From Thioalkalivibrio sp. ALJ21 (lineage in GTDB: Bacteria; Pseudomonadota; Gammaproteobacteria; Ectothiorhodospirales; Ectothiorhodospiraceae), in NCBI RefSeq assembly GCF_000378605.1, contig NZ_KB905156.1, positions 477,209-541,208 on the forward strand: a stretch of DNA of 64,000 bases. Reading direction: 5' to 3'. Below the pieces are notes generated by a model. The model had not been told where the DNA came from, made no database searches, and was given only the letters and a program-made list of their open reading frames with translations. Position numbers and translations under genes: made by a program. This document shows positions 1 to 8,903 of this stretch, piece by piece. The first letter of the stretch is position 1; each line of letters starts with the position of its first letter.

Positions 1-150
1 GACTTCTGGGTCGCGCTGATCGTGGCGGGCATGGCCGTGGTGCTGTTCATCCGCCACGACACCAACATCCGCCGCCTGATGCGCGGCGAGGAAGGCAAGA
101 TCGGCTACAAGAAGGACGAAGCCGAAGCGGAAGAGCCGCCCCGAGACTAG
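1..150 (+). CDS. plsY: Glycerol-3-phosphate acyltransferase PlsY, C-terminal end (partial)
   Basis: The window opens inside this gene and only the last 49 residues and the stop are present. It begins with the final hydrophobic helix, followed by the basic stretch RHDTNIRRLMRGEEGKIG and an acidic tail. This matches the C-terminus of PlsY, the inner-membrane acyl-phosphate:glycerol-3-phosphate acyltransferase that makes lysophosphatidic acid. Convergent placement against tsaD, whose stop is only 10 bases away, is a common gammaproteobacterial arrangement and supports the call. The active-site loops lie outside the window. Confidence 0.8.
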   Translation, partial: DFWVALIVAGMAVVLFIRHDTNIRRLMRGEEGKIGYKKDEAEAEEPPRD

Positions 151-159
151 CGGTCTGCC

Positions 160-1170
160 TCAGGCGGAGAGCTCCGCCAACGGCCAGCGGGCACGCGCCG
201 TGATCGCCGGGGCCTGGTCGTCGGGGGTCCAGCCCGCCTGCAGGCGGCGCAGCCCGGCGAGCGCGATCATCGCCCCGTTGTCCGTACAGAACTCGATCCG
301 CGGAAAATACACCGGCACCCCCTGCTGCGCGGCCATCGCCTGCAGTCCCGCGCGCAGCCGGGTATTCGCGGCCACCCCACCGGCGACCACCAGCGCCGGG
401 GCCTGACTCTGCTCCAGCGCCCTCCGGGTCTTCTCCACCAGGGTCTCGCTGACCGCCTCCTCGAACGCGCGCGCGACATCCTGCGGGCGGTATTCCTGCT
501 TGTTCAGGGCAGTCAGCACGGCCGTCTTCAGGCCGGAAAAGCTCATGTCCAGCCCCGGCCGGTCGAGCATCGGGCGCGGCAGGCGCAGGGCATCGCTCGC
601 CCCCTGCTCGGCCAGGCGCGACAGGGCGGGACCTCCGGGATAGCCCAGCCCCAGCAGCTTGGCGGTCTTGTCGAAGGCCTCGCCAGCGGCGTCGTCGATG
701 CTCTCGCCCAGCAGTTCGTAGTCGCCCAGAGATCGGGCGTGGATCAGCTGCGTGTGCCCGCCCGAGACCAGCAGCACCAGGAACGGGAAATCGAGCCCGG
801 CGTCTTCCAGGAACGGGGCCAGCAGATGGCCTTCGAGGTGATGTACCGGCATCGCCGGCACGCCCCAGCCCCAGGCGAGCGAACGCGCGACCGAGGCCCC
901 CGTCAGTAGGGCCCCAAGCAGGCCCGGCCCGCCGGTATAGGCGATCGCATCCAGCTCGGGGCCCTTCACGCCCGCCTCGTCCAGCACCGCCCGCAGCAGC
1001 GGCAGCAGGCGCCGGATGTGATCGCGCGAAGCGAGCTCCGGTACCACGCCGCCGTAGACCGCGTGCAGGTCAGTCTGGCTGTACAGCCGGTGCGCGAGCA
1101 GGCCGCGCTGATCATCGATCAGCGCCACGCCCGTCTCGTCGCAGGAGGTCTCGATACCCAGGACTTTCAT
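160..1170 (-). CDS. tsaD: tRNA N6-adenosine threonylcarbamoyltransferase TsaD
   Basis: A full-length 336-aa Kae1/Qri7/TsaD protein. With TsaB, TsaE and TsaC it completes t6A37 in tRNAs that read ANN codons, in the cytoplasm. The start is fixed by the family N-terminus [14 protein letters not shown]. The metal ligands H111 and H115 sit in [13 protein letters not shown], and the ATP-binding signatures LVSGGHTQL and SFSGLKTA and the C-terminal CTDNGAMIA motif (third ligand Asp) are all present. Nothing is missing relative to the family length. The gene is the last before the convergent plsY end. Confidence 0.97.
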   Translation of the reverse strand: MKVLGIETSCDETGVALIDDQRGLLAHRLYSQTDLHAVYGGVVPELASRDHIRRLLPLLRAVLDEAGVKGPELDAIAYTGGPGLLGALLTGASVARSLAWGWGVPAMPVHHLEGHLLAPFLEDAGLDFPFLVLLVSGGHTQLIHARSLGDYELLGESIDDAAGEAFDKTAKLLGLGYPGGPALSRLAEQGASDALRLPRPMLDRPGLDMSFSGLKTAVLTALNKQEYRPQDVARAFEEAVSETLVEKTRRALEQSQAPALVVAGGVAANTRLRAGLQAMAAQQGVPVYFPRIEFCTDNGAMIALAGLRRLQAGWTPDDQAPAITARARWPLAELSA

Positions 1171-1240
1171 AAGAGCAGCATGCCTCGGGGCACGGGTGCG
1201 GGGAAGGATTCCGGGCGAACCGGACGGGATTGCGAGTCCC

Positions 1241-2437
1241 TCACAGGCGGCCGCGCCGATCGGGGATCGCGGTGAAATCGAGCGCGGTACAGGCGCGACC
1301 CAGGGTCATCACCTGAAAACGCTCGCCCATCTCTCCGGGCAGGGTCAGCATGCGCACGGCCTGCGCGGCCTGCATGGTCTTGCGGGCATCCTCGCCACTG
1401 CCGACGCGCGCCTCGAAGCGCTGCGCCAGACCCGCACCCAGCAGGAACTCGCCCTGCGCGGCATAACCGAGCACATCGAGCCCCGCCGCATCCGCGGCCT
1501 CGGCCACCGCAGTGAAATCGACGCTGGCCGTCAGGTCCATCAGCCCGGGCTGCGCCAGGGGGTCCAGCATCATCTGCTGACGGTAATAGCCAACCAGCGT
1601 GCCCTGGTGGCGCTCCGCGGCGTAATACGCGGCCCGCGGAAACCCGTAGTCGACCAGCAACGCTACACCCTGCTCCAGACAAGCGGCCACGCTCGCAACC
1701 CAGGCCGCCTGAGCCGGACGCCACTCGGAGGTGTATCCGTCGGACCAGGGGCCATGCACCGCCTGCAGCTCGCGCACGACGTCCGCCAGTGGCTCGGGGG
1801 CCGACTGCTCCGCCAGCACCAGCCTGCCGTCGCCATCCACTGTGACACCCATCTGCCAGGGCTGGCCCTCGCGCCAGCGAAAGAGCTCCACCGGCAGTGC
1901 GTCGAGCACCTCGTTCGCCAGTACCACACCCCGGATCGGCTCCTCGGGCAGGGCATCGAGCCATTCCACCCGGGCGTACTCCTCCGGCTCCAGGCGTTCC
2001 GCCAGGTGCTCCTGCTGCATGGCCCGCAGGTCCGGGCTGACCTCGATGATCTTGTAGCACTGCCAGCCCACGCCCAGCTCGCGCAGCGTCACAAGCACAT
2101 CGCCGGCCAGCCGGCCGCTGCCCGCGCCAAACTCCAGCAACTGCCCGCCGCCCGCCAGTTCGTCGCGCAGCAGCGGGGCCAGCCAGCTGGCCAGGGTCTC
2201 GCCGAAGAGCGAGGACAGCTCCGGCGCGGTCACGAAATCACCGCCCGCGCCCAACTTGCGCGCCCCGTTCACGTAATAGCCGAGCCCCGGCGCATACAGC
2301 GCCTGGTGCATGTAATCGACAAACGGGAGGAACCCGCCGTGCGCGGCGATACTCTGTTGCAGGGAGTCGTGCATCTGCCGCGCGATGGCGGCAGCCGGGT
2401 CGTCCGGCGTGGGTGTGCTAGGTTTCGGCGGCAGCAT
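1241..2437 (-). CDS. SAM-dependent methyltransferase, MidA/NDUFAF7 (DUF185) family
   Basis: 398 aa if started at [13 protein letters not shown] (2437). An in-frame extension further upstream is rejected because it would run through the divergent pteridine reductase gene and has non-protein-like composition. The N-terminal part carries [21 protein letters not shown], the signature of the MidA/NDUFAF7 family. The SAM-binding glycine-rich loop [13 protein letters not shown] lies near residue 100. The mitochondrial member methylates an arginine of a complex I subunit. The bacterial substrate is not established, so only the family is called. The gene starts back to back with the pteridine reductase, implying a shared divergent control region. 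Confidence 0.85.
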   Translation of the reverse strand: MLPPKPSTPTPDDPAAAIARQMHDSLQQSIAAHGGFLPFVDYMHQALYAPGLGYYVNGARKLGAGGDFVTAPELSSLFGETLASWLAPLLRDELAGGGQLLEFGAGSGRLAGDVLVTLRELGVGWQCYKIIEVSPDLRAMQQEHLAERLEPEEYARVEWLDALPEEPIRGVVLANEVLDALPVELFRWREGQPWQMGVTVDGDGRLVLAEQSAPEPLADVVRELQAVHGPWSDGYTSEWRPAQAAWVASVAACLEQGVALLVDYGFPRAAYYAAERHQGTLVGYYRQQMMLDPLAQPGLMDLTASVDFTAVAEAADAAGLDVLGYAAQGEFLLGAGLAQRFEARVGSGEDARKTMQAAQAVRMLTLPGEMGERFQVMTLGRACTALDFTAIPDRRGRL

Positions 2438-2468
2438 GGCGACAAATGGTACCAAGGCGAGGCATGAC

Positions 2469-3230
2469 GTGACGGAACACACACAGGGAGAGCGATCGGA
2501 AACCGGCGTGGTGCTGGTCACCGGATCCGCGCGCCGGGTCGGCGCGACCATCGTGCGCTGGCTGCACGGCGAGGGCCTGCGCGTGCTCATTCACTATCGA
2601 GGGTCGCGCGACGACGCTGCCGCCCTGGCCGACTCGCTGAATGCCCGGCGCGAGGACAGCGCGCGCATCCTGCAAGCCGACCTGCTGAACCTGAACGACA
2701 TCCAGCGCCTGGCACGCGAGGCGGAAGAGGCCTGGGGGCGGCTGGATTACCTGGTCAACAATGCCTCGACCTTCTACGCGACCCCGGTCGGCGCGATCGA
2801 TACGCAGGCATGGGATGACCTGGTCGGCTCCAACCTGAAGGCCCCCACATTTCTGACCCAGGCCTGTGCGCCGGCGCTCGCGCGCACCCGGGGCGCAGTG
2901 GTCAACATCGTGGACATTCATGCCCTGCGCCCGCTGAAGGGTTACCCCGTGTATTCCGCGGCAAAGGCGGGACTCTGGGCCCTGACCCAGGCCTATGCCC
3001 GCGAACTGGGCCCGGACGTGCGTGTTAACGGCGTCGCACCCGGCGCGATCCTCTCGCCCGAGGATCCGAACAATGCCGGGACGCACGAAGCGATGGTCGA
3101 GCGCACCGCCCTCAAACGCGAGGGCCACCCCGACGACATCGCCCGTACGGTACGCTTTCTGCTGCTGGATGCGCCTTACATCACCGGACAGGTGATCCCG
3201 GTGGATGGCGGACGCTCCGCCTCGCAGTAA
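2469..3230 (+). CDS. Pteridine reductase (short-chain dehydrogenase, FolM/PTR1 type)
   Basis: 253 aa from a GTG preceded by AAGGCGAGG. An ATG at 2436 is in frame but would overlap the start codon of the divergent methyltransferase. The dinucleotide-binding loop is TGSARRVG (18-25), with the arginine expected for NADPH. The catalytic residues are Y162 and K166 (YSAAKAG), and D149 occupies the position of the usual SDR serine. The D-x12-Y-x3-K layout is the pteridine reductase hallmark. The likely reaction is reduction of dihydropterins or dihydrofolate in the cytosol. It is followed by ubiK after 58 bases. Confidence 0.85.
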   Translation: MTEHTQGERSETGVVLVTGSARRVGATIVRWLHGEGLRVLIHYRGSRDDAAALADSLNARREDSARILQADLLNLNDIQRLAREAEEAWGRLDYLVNNASTFYATPVGAIDTQAWDDLVGSNLKAPTFLTQACAPALARTRGAVVNIVDIHALRPLKGYPVYSAAKAGLWALTQAYARELGPDVRVNGVAPGAILSPEDPNNAGTHEAMVERTALKREGHPDDIARTVRFLLLDAPYITGQVIPVDGGRSASQ

Positions 3231-3288
3231 CGATCCGCGCGACGCGCTACACTGAATGCATCATCGAATCAAAAGAAGAGAACGGCCC

Positions 3289-3543
3289 ATGATCGACCCC
3301 AAACGCTTTGACGATCTCGCGCGCCGGATCACCGAGAGCCTGCCGGAGTCGGTGCGCCACATGCAGGAGGATGTCCAGCGTCAAGTCCGCTCGTCGCTGC
3401 AGCACGGCTTCGAGCGCATGGACCTGGTCACCCGCGAGGACTTCGACGTCCAGGTTGCGCTGCTGGAACGCACCCGCGAACGCCTGGCCGAGCTGGAAGC
3501 CCGCGTGGAGGCCCTCGAGGCCGAACGCAAGACCGCGGAGTAA
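3289..3543 (+). CDS. ubiK: Ubiquinone biosynthesis accessory factor UbiK (BMFP/YqiC family)
   Basis: 84 aa. The start MIDPKRFDDLARRI follows AGAAGAGA at good spacing, and an upstream in-frame ATG at 3256 has no comparable ribosome site. The N-terminal amphipathic helix (residues 5-35) and the C-terminal coiled coil (about 48-80, regular L/V heptads and a run of Glu/Arg) are typical of UbiK. UbiK forms trimers and assists aerobic ubiquinone synthesis together with UbiJ. It lies directly upstream of yifB, a frequent neighbour. Confidence 0.88.
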   Translation: MIDPKRFDDLARRITESLPESVRHMQEDVQRQVRSSLQHGFERMDLVTREDFDVQVALLERTRERLAELEARVEALEAERKTAE

Positions 3544-3602
3544 CACACTCCCCATAGAACCACCGGGCACGGAGGCCCGGACCCGCAACAGGGAGGGCAA
3601 GG

Positions 3603-5108
3603 ATGCCCATTGCCATCAGCCATGCCCGTGCGGTCGCCGGGATCCAGGCACCGCTGGTCACCATCGAGACTCACCTGGCCAACGGCCTGCCGTCATTCCA
3701 GATTGTCGGCCTGCCGGAGGCGGCCGTGCGCGAGAGCCGCGACCGCGTCCGCGCGGCCATCCAGACCAGCGGCTTCGACTTTCCCCGCCGCCGCATCACC
3801 GTCAACCTGGCCCCGGCCGACCTGCCGAAGGATGGCGGGCGTTTCGACCTCGGCATCGCATTGGGCATCCTCGCCGCCAGCCAGCAGATCCCGGGCAGCG
3901 CCCTCGAAGGGCGCGAGTTTCTGGGCGAACTGGGACTGGACGGGACCCTGCGACCGGTCGGCGGGACGCTGGCCGCCGCACTGGCAGCCGCTAATGAGGC
4001 GCGCGAGCTGATCGTGAACCCCGAGGACGGGGCCGAGGCGGCACTGGCCAGCGCCGCGCGGGTGCGCACCGCCGACCACCTGATCGCGGTCTGCGCCGGG
4101 CTGCAGGGCCAGGGCGAGCTGGACGAGGGCCGACCCGTCGAAGCGGAACCGGATCGCTACCCCGACCTGGCCGATGTGCGCGGTCAGCACCAGGCACGTC
4201 GCGCACTGGAGATCGCGGCCGCGGGTGGCCACCACCTGTTAATGGTCGGCCCGCCCGGCAGCGGCAAGTCCATGCTGGCCGCACGCATACCGGGCATCCT
4301 GCCACCGATGTCCGAGGCGGAAGCACTGGAGACCGCCGCGATCCACAGCCTGCGCGACACCGGCCACCTGCAGCGCGACTGGCGCGCCCGACCGTTCCGC
4401 TCGCCCCACCACACGGCCTCGGGGGTCGCACTGGTCGGTGGTGGCTCCACACCACGCCCGGGCGAGATCTCGCTGGCGCATCACGGCGTGCTGTTTCTGG
4501 ACGAGCTGACCGAATTCCAGCGCAGTGTGCTCGATGTCCTGCGCGAGCCGCTTGAGACCGGGACGATTCATATCGCCCGAGCCGCCCGGCAGGCCGAGTT
4601 TCCCGCCCGGTTCCAGCTGGTAGCGGCGATGAATCCCTGTCCACAGGGCTTCGACTGCGACCTCGGGGCGCGCTGCCAGTGCTCCCCGGAACAGATGGCG
4701 CGCCACCGGCGGCGCCTGTCCGCGCCGCTACTGGACCGTATTGACCTGGCGATCGAGGTCCCCCGCATCCCGCCGCCCGAATTGGCCTGGCATGGCGAAC
4801 CCGGCGAAGATTCGAGGACCGTCGCGCAACGCGTCGCCCTGGCGCAGGAACGCCAGCGGCAACGCCAGGGCTCCCTCAATCGCGAACTGGCGGGCCAGGC
4901 GCTGGACCAGCACGCCACCCTGGAGGCAGGCGATCGCGCATTGCTGGACCGGGCGGCGGAGCGCTTTCGCCTGTCGGCGCGTGCCTATCACCGCATCCTG
5001 CGCCTCGCGCGGACGATCGCCGACCTCGAACCCAGCGATCCGATCACCACCGCCCACCTGACCGAGGCGCTCAGCTATCGCGCGCTCGATCACTGGCGAA
5101 CGCAGTAA
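3603..5108 (+). CDS. comM: YifB/ComM family AAA+ ATPase (Mg-chelatase-like)
   Basis: A complete 501-aa protein. It has an N-terminal Lon-S5-like domain (about 1-170, starting MPIAISHARAVAGIQ), a Mg-chelatase AAA+ core with Walker A GPPGSGKS (216-223) and Walker B VLFLDELTEF, and a C-terminal Mg-chelatase domain with a four-cysteine knuckle (CPQGFDCDLGARCQCSP). ComM homologues are hexameric helicases that promote branch migration during natural transformation. The start follows GGGAGGGCAAGG. The gene is intact, and whether this strain is naturally transformable cannot be judged here. Confidence 0.93.
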   Translation: MPIAISHARAVAGIQAPLVTIETHLANGLPSFQIVGLPEAAVRESRDRVRAAIQTSGFDFPRRRITVNLAPADLPKDGGRFDLGIALGILAASQQIPGSALEGREFLGELGLDGTLRPVGGTLAAALAAANEARELIVNPEDGAEAALASAARVRTADHLIAVCAGLQGQGELDEGRPVEAEPDRYPDLADVRGQHQARRALEIAAAGGHHLLMVGPPGSGKSMLAARIPGILPPMSEAEALETAAIHSLRDTGHLQRDWRARPFRSPHHTASGVALVGGGSTPRPGEISLAHHGVLFLDELTEFQRSVLDVLREPLETGTIHIARAARQAEFPARFQLVAAMNPCPQGFDCDLGARCQCSPEQMARHRRRLSAPLLDRIDLAIEVPRIPPPELAWHGEPGEDSRTVAQRVALAQERQRQRQGSLNRELAGQALDQHATLEAGDRALLDRAAERFRLSARAYHRILRLARTIADLEPSDPITTAHLTEALSYRALDHWRTQ

Positions 5109-5115
5109 GGTCACC

Positions 5116-5154
5116 CAAAGAAAAGGCCCGCGCGGCGGCTGCCGGCGCGGGCCT
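5116..5154 (-). terminator. Intrinsic terminator of the cytochrome c gene
   Basis: A perfect 10-bp GC-rich stem (AGGCCCGCGC pairing with GCGCGGGCCT, 5124-5154) is followed on the minus strand by TTTTCTTT. It lies 20 bases past the cytochrome stop and also separates it from the convergent comM. Confidence 0.85.
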
Positions 5155-5174
5155 CGGGACCGGGTCAGACCCGA

Positions 5175-6038
5175 TCAGTCGTCAAACGCCGCGATAAAGA
5201 CCGAGAGGTCGGCGATATCTTCATCCGACAGACGGGCGGCATTCGGCGCCATCAGGCCCGTACGTTCACCGACGGTCTCGCCGGCGCGGTAGCGAACCAG
5301 CTTGTCGGCGATGTATTCGGCGGTCTGGCCGGCGATCTTCGGGAACGCGGGGGAACCCTGGCCCTGCGCACCGTGGCAGGCGATGCAGGTGCTGTACAGA
5401 GACTCGCCACGACTCGGGTCACCGGCGTCCAGTGCGATCCCTTCCAGCGCGTCATCGTCCTCGACAGCGGCATCGTCATCTTCGGTCACGGCCTCGCCGT
5501 TGCCGTTCTCATCACCGTTGCCATTCTCGTCGCCATTGGCGTCTTCCGGCTCCCAGCCATGATCAATGCCGGCTTCATCCAGCATGTAAGCGACCACCAG
5601 CTTCACTTCCTCGTCGCTCAGGCTGGAATCACCACCACGAGCGGGCATCGCACCCATGCCGTTGATGGCGTTGTCGAACACCTCGTCCAGGCTGCGCTCG
5701 TCAAGGCGGGCGGCCCAGGCGTCGGTGTCGTCCTTGATCGGGGCATCGGAGGCGCCGGTATCGTGACAGGCTGCACAGACATTGCTGTAGATGTCGCCCG
5801 GGCTCAGGTCGGCGGTCTCCTCCGCAGCGTCGACCGGGCCGGAGGTCACACGACCGATCGGCTGGATGCGCTCGGCGATCCGGTCACGCTCGGCTTCGCT
5901 CGGCTCACCCAGCTTGAGCTGACCGATGAAGCTCGCCAGGTGGCTGACCAGAAAAATCAGGGTGGCAACAAGCGCCACGGACGCGATGAACAGCAACACC
6001 TTGTTACCGGTGTCCATCTTGATCGGTTGATTCGCCAC
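5175..6038 (-). CDS. Membrane-anchored dihaem cytochrome c (class I)
   Basis: 287 aa from a GTG preceded by CGGAGGAAGATCAA. Residues 14-40 form one uncleaved-looking N-terminal membrane anchor. Haem 1 is CAACH (88-92) in a c5-like domain with a likely Met ligand near 131. Haem 2 is CIACH (218-222) in a c4/c553-like domain with Met263 in TGLMAPN. A 40-residue linker rich in Asp, Glu, Asn and Gly joins them, a composition typical of exported halophile proteins. The protein would carry electrons in the periplasm, for example between the bc1 complex and a terminal oxidase. The specific partner is not visible. It has its own terminator. Confidence 0.88.
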   Translation of the reverse strand: MANQPIKMDTGNKVLLFIASVALVATLIFLVSHLASFIGQLKLGEPSEAERDRIAERIQPIGRVTSGPVDAAEETADLSPGDIYSNVCAACHDTGASDAPIKDDTDAWAARLDERSLDEVFDNAINGMGAMPARGGDSSLSDEEVKLVVAYMLDEAGIDHGWEPEDANGDENGNGDENGNGEAVTEDDDAAVEDDDALEGIALDAGDPSRGESLYSTCIACHGAQGQGSPAFPKIAGQTAEYIADKLVRYRAGETVGERTGLMAPNAARLSDEDIADLSVFIAAFDD

Positions 6039-6228
6039 TTGATCTTCCTCCGAAAGGTGCGGGCCGCGCGCGGCCGTATGGTTCCTAGCCCAAGTCTTCC
6101 CACGCGCCTGGCGCGCAAATCGGGCGCCGAGTATAGGGCATCGTCCCGCTCGAGACCACAAACCCAGTAGGGCAGTCAAAAAATGCGCTGGACGGACCCA
6201 TTCGGCGCCCCGTATCATTACCCGTCTT

Positions 6229-6305
<77 letters not shown>

Positions 6306-6307
6306 TC

Positions 6308-6347
6308 ATAAAGAATAAGGGCCCCTTAGCGGGCCCTTATTCTTTAT
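6308..6347 (+). terminator. Terminator of the tRNA-Arg gene
   Basis: An uninterrupted 17-bp inverted repeat (6308-6324 with 6331-6347, loop CTTAGC). The arms carry GGGCCC at the base of the loop and AT-rich ends, so the 3' arm supplies a U-rich tract (TTATTCTTTAT). It starts 3 bases after the tRNA CCA. Confidence 0.9.
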
Positions 6348-6368
6348 GGGGGTGTGCCCCGGGAGCCC

Positions 6369-6646
6369 GATTCGAACCTCCGTTCGAATCGAGGCCCGCA
6401 AAGCGGGCCGACATCGCGGTGCAGCCAATGGCTGCACCGGTCCGGAGGACCGAGCCGCCACAGGCTGCAAAGCCATCCTCTCGGGCGCGACGCCTGAACA
6501 CCCCCGAGCCCAACGCCGCGCCCCCGTCGAAATCAAGGCCTGCGCAGCGCGCACGGCATCGCAAGTCACCCCCTCGGCGATAGCCCCGGAACATTCGCCG
6601 GCGCGAAGCCGTGCTTCGCGAAACCCCGGCTCACCCTCTCGGGCGC
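6369..6646. repeat. String of short perfect hairpins with two copies of the tRNA-Arg 3' end
   Basis: The gap between the tRNA terminator and the DUF3149 promoter holds no credible gene. It contains hairpins at 6369-6390 (9-bp stem made of the T-loop-like GATTCGAAC), 6393-6409, 6418-6438 and 6438-6452, packed end to end, and another at 6602-6620. Two segments repeat the tRNA 3' end: 6475-6489 (15 identical bases, ATCCTCTCGGGCGCG) and 6635-6646 (12 bases). This looks like decayed material from tRNA-directed insertions or tandem tRNA duplication. Confidence 0.6.
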
Positions 6647-6725
6647 ACTATCGGGCCGCCTCCAACAGGCCTCGCTCGACCAGCCAAGCGATCCGGCATC
6701 CTGAACGGCAAATGCCGCCACTCCC

Positions 6726-6767
6726 TTGATCCAGATCAAATCGAAGTCCCGGCAGCAGCGCTAGCTT
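6726..6767 (+). promoter_or_regulatory. Fnr/Anr-type box and -10 element upstream of the DUF3149 gene
   Basis: TTGATCCAGATCAA (6726-6739) is a perfect match to the Fnr/Anr consensus TTGAT-N4-ATCAA. A plausible -10, TAGCTT, lies at 6762-6767, which puts the box centre about 41.5 bases upstream of the predicted start of transcription (about 6774). That is the class II activation position. The gene that follows begins at 6798. Confidence 0.7.
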
Positions 6768-6797
6768 GAAGGTGACCACTGCAACCGGGAGTGCGTG

Positions 6798-6932
6798 ATG
6801 CTGACGGAAATCATGTTTCAATCGCCCATCGGGATCCTGACGATCCTGACCCTGGTGGGCATCGTGGCGTTCTTCGTGTATGTCGGGTACTTCATCCTGC
6901 ATGGCATGCACGAGGACGACCGGGCGAAGTAA
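6798..6932 (+). CDS. DUF3149-type small single-span membrane protein
   Basis: 44 aa, start MLTEIMFQSPIGI preceded by GGGAG. A hydrophobic stretch from about residue 12 to 35 forms one membrane helix, and the short C-terminus MHEDDRAK is charged. Size and layout match DUF3149 proteins, whose function is unknown. The perfect Fnr-type box upstream suggests induction at low oxygen. A symmetrical terminator follows 28 bases after the stop, so this is a single-gene transcript. Confidence 0.7.
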   Translation: MLTEIMFQSPIGILTILTLVGIVAFFVYVGYFILHGMHEDDRAK

Positions 6933-6960
6933 CCCGCCGCGGGGAAACCAGGCACCATAA

Positions 6961-6988
6961 AAAACGGGCCAGCATGCTGGCCCGTTTT
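6961..6988. terminator. Bidirectional terminator between DUF3149 and soeC
   Basis: A fully self-complementary 28-bp sequence: AAAACGGGCCAGC followed directly by its reverse complement, ending TTTT on both strands. It serves the DUF3149 gene on the plus strand and soeABC on the minus strand. Confidence 0.9.
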
Positions 6989-7065
6989 CAGTTGGGTATT
7001 CCCTGACGAGACCCTCGACGGTCACCCGGCCGCTGCGCCCGGTAACCGCCGAAGGCCGACTGGCA

Positions 7066-8115
7066 TCAGGAGCCGGAGCCCCCGGGGGTGTCCCCCAGCT
7101 CCCAGCGACGTGCGTCGGTCGGGTCCGTGACCGGCGCGACCGAGGTACGGCCGCGAGCCGGCTCGGCCAGGGAGTTGGTGCAGGTCTGGGCACCGTGGTA
7201 CAGGCGCACGACGTGCTTGGCCTCGGCGAAGAACAGCCAGCGCTCCATGCCGATGCCGATCAGGCTCGAGACGGCGGCCAGCCAGGCGATGCCGGCCGGG
7301 GCACCCGACAGGATCGACGCGAACACCAGAACCGGGGCCACAAAGCCGAGCAGGAAGACGCCCATCTTCACGTTGTCGATGGTGTCCTTGCGCGGGTCGT
7401 AGCCGAACTCGTCGGTCAGGAAGGTGCCGGCGGTGTGGCCGGTATCCAGCAGACGCACGGTCGCCCGGTTGAAGGTCGTTGCGGTGTTGATCGTCGGGCC
7501 ATTCACACGCGAGATCCAGAAGTAGTAGATCGCCTTCAGGACGGCGGCAGAAACCAGCGCGACCATCGCGACACCCGCATGCATCGCCGTGGCATTGCCG
7601 AACACGGTGGCAATGGCGGCAAACAGCGTGGTACCGGTCGCGATGCCCAGCATAATGTAGTTGGCCGGGGTCAGCGCGGTGTTCCACTGACGGATGGTCT
7701 TCAGGCAGCCGTAGATCATGCCCGTGGAGAACAGGGTGATCACGGCGAGCACGGCGGCGATCAGGCCCGCCATGGCCGGCAGCGGGCCGATGGCCGCGCC
7801 CTGCAGCAGGACACCCAGGCCGTAGATGCCGGCGAAGGGATAGAACAGCACCGCGAACACGGCCTCGCGCGACAGCCAGGAGGTCTTGAAGCGCATGAAC
7901 GAGCGCCAGGCGTTCTTCTTGTTCGCCAGGTGGCCGGTCGAGAAGACCAGACCCAGGGTGATCAGACCCAGTGACGCCACGCCGTGCGCCAGCAGCTCGC
8001 CGTGGCTCATGGCCGGGCCGATGCCCGCGAGATGGAAGGCCGCCAGCAGGATGAACAGGCCATAGCCCGCACCGGAGATGACGGTAAACAGGATGACGGA
8101 AAATGCCGGATGCAT
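7066..8115 (-). CDS. soeC: Sulfite dehydrogenase membrane anchor SoeC (DmsC type)
   Basis: 349 aa, about eight predicted membrane helices with a long hydrophilic C-terminus. It begins MHPAFSVILFTVISGAGYG, typical of the DmsC anchor family rather than NrfD. It binds the SoeAB catalytic pair to the inner membrane and passes electrons from sulfite to quinone. It is the third gene of the soeABC operon, 25 bases after soeB. DmsC anchors also serve DMSO and other reductases, so the sulfite assignment rests on the type of the A and B subunits and the sulfur-oxidiser context. Confidence 0.85.
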   Translation of the reverse strand: MHPAFSVILFTVISGAGYGLFILLAAFHLAGIGPAMSHGELLAHGVASLGLITLGLVFSTGHLANKKNAWRSFMRFKTSWLSREAVFAVLFYPFAGIYGLGVLLQGAAIGPLPAMAGLIAAVLAVITLFSTGMIYGCLKTIRQWNTALTPANYIMLGIATGTTLFAAIATVFGNATAMHAGVAMVALVSAAVLKAIYYFWISRVNGPTINTATTFNRATVRLLDTGHTAGTFLTDEFGYDPRKDTIDNVKMGVFLLGFVAPVLVFASILSGAPAGIAWLAAVSSLIGIGMERWLFFAEAKHVVRLYHGAQTCTNSLAEPARGRTSVAPVTDPTDARRWELGDTPGGSGS

Positions 8116-8140
8116 ATGAATTCTCCCGATCGGGCCGCGC

Positions 8141-8836
8141 CTAGCGCGCGACCATCTTGTTGACCCAATCCTTCACCGAGCTGACCAGGCGGTTGGCCCG
8201 CACGTCGTCGATGGGGATGGGACGGGTGATACGCGGGGGCAGATAGGTGTTGACCGGCTTGTAGCCCAACTCCGGCATCTGCTTCACACCGCCGCGCTCG
8301 CGCACCAGGCGGCTGACCTCGGAGTTGTCGTCGTCGAAGTCACCGAAGAACCGGGCATGCGCCGGGCAGGTGATCACGCAGGCCGGCTGGCGCTCTTCCG
8401 GCGGCAGGGCCTCGTCGTAGATGCGGTCCACGCACAGCGTGCACTTCTTCATCACGCCGTCTTCGCGGTCCAGCTCGCGCGCACCGTAGGGGCAGGCCCA
8501 GGCACAGTAGTTACAACCCATGCACTTGTCCTGGTCGACCAGCACGATGCCGTCTTCCGGACGCTTGTAGGAGGCGCCGGTCGGGCAGACATTCACGCAG
8601 TCGGCATGCTGGCAGTGCATGCAGGACATCGGGATGTTCACGGTCTTGTTGTTGGGGTAATCCCCAACCTCGTAGTGGCGCACACGGTTGAACCAGACGC
8701 CGCTCGGATCCTCGCCGTACGGGCGATAGTCGGTCAGCGCACCGGTGGTGCCACTGGTGTTCCACTGCTTGCAGGCCACCGCGCAGGCGTGGCAGCCCAC
8801 GCAGGTGTCCATGTCGATTACGAGTCCAAGTCGCAT
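8141..8836 (-). CDS. soeB: Sulfite dehydrogenase iron-sulfur subunit SoeB
   Basis: 231 aa starting MRLGLVIDMDTCVGCHAC. The ATG at 8836 is preceded by GAGGAG, and the in-frame TTG five codons upstream overlaps that site. Four cysteine clusters are visible in order: CVGCHACAVAC, CMHCQHADCVNVCP, CMGCNYCAWACP and CTLCVDR...CVITCP, giving four [4Fe-4S] centres that wire SoeA to the membrane anchor. No export signal is seen, as expected for a complex facing the cytoplasm. Confidence 0.9.
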   Translation of the reverse strand: MRLGLVIDMDTCVGCHACAVACKQWNTSGTTGALTDYRPYGEDPSGVWFNRVRHYEVGDYPNNKTVNIPMSCMHCQHADCVNVCPTGASYKRPEDGIVLVDQDKCMGCNYCAWACPYGARELDREDGVMKKCTLCVDRIYDEALPPEERQPACVITCPAHARFFGDFDDDNSEVSRLVRERGGVKQMPELGYKPVNTYLPPRITRPIPIDDVRANRLVSSVKDWVNKMVAR

Positions 8837-8903
8837 ACAACTACTCCTCAAATTTCCTCGGGCCGCCGGCCGGGGCCGGCGGCATGGCCCGGATCCGTGA
8901 TAC

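Noticed and set aside
6346-6729. 127-codon plus-strand frame through the hairpin string
   Set aside because: No ribosome site, composition set by the palindromes, and it reads across copies of the tRNA end.
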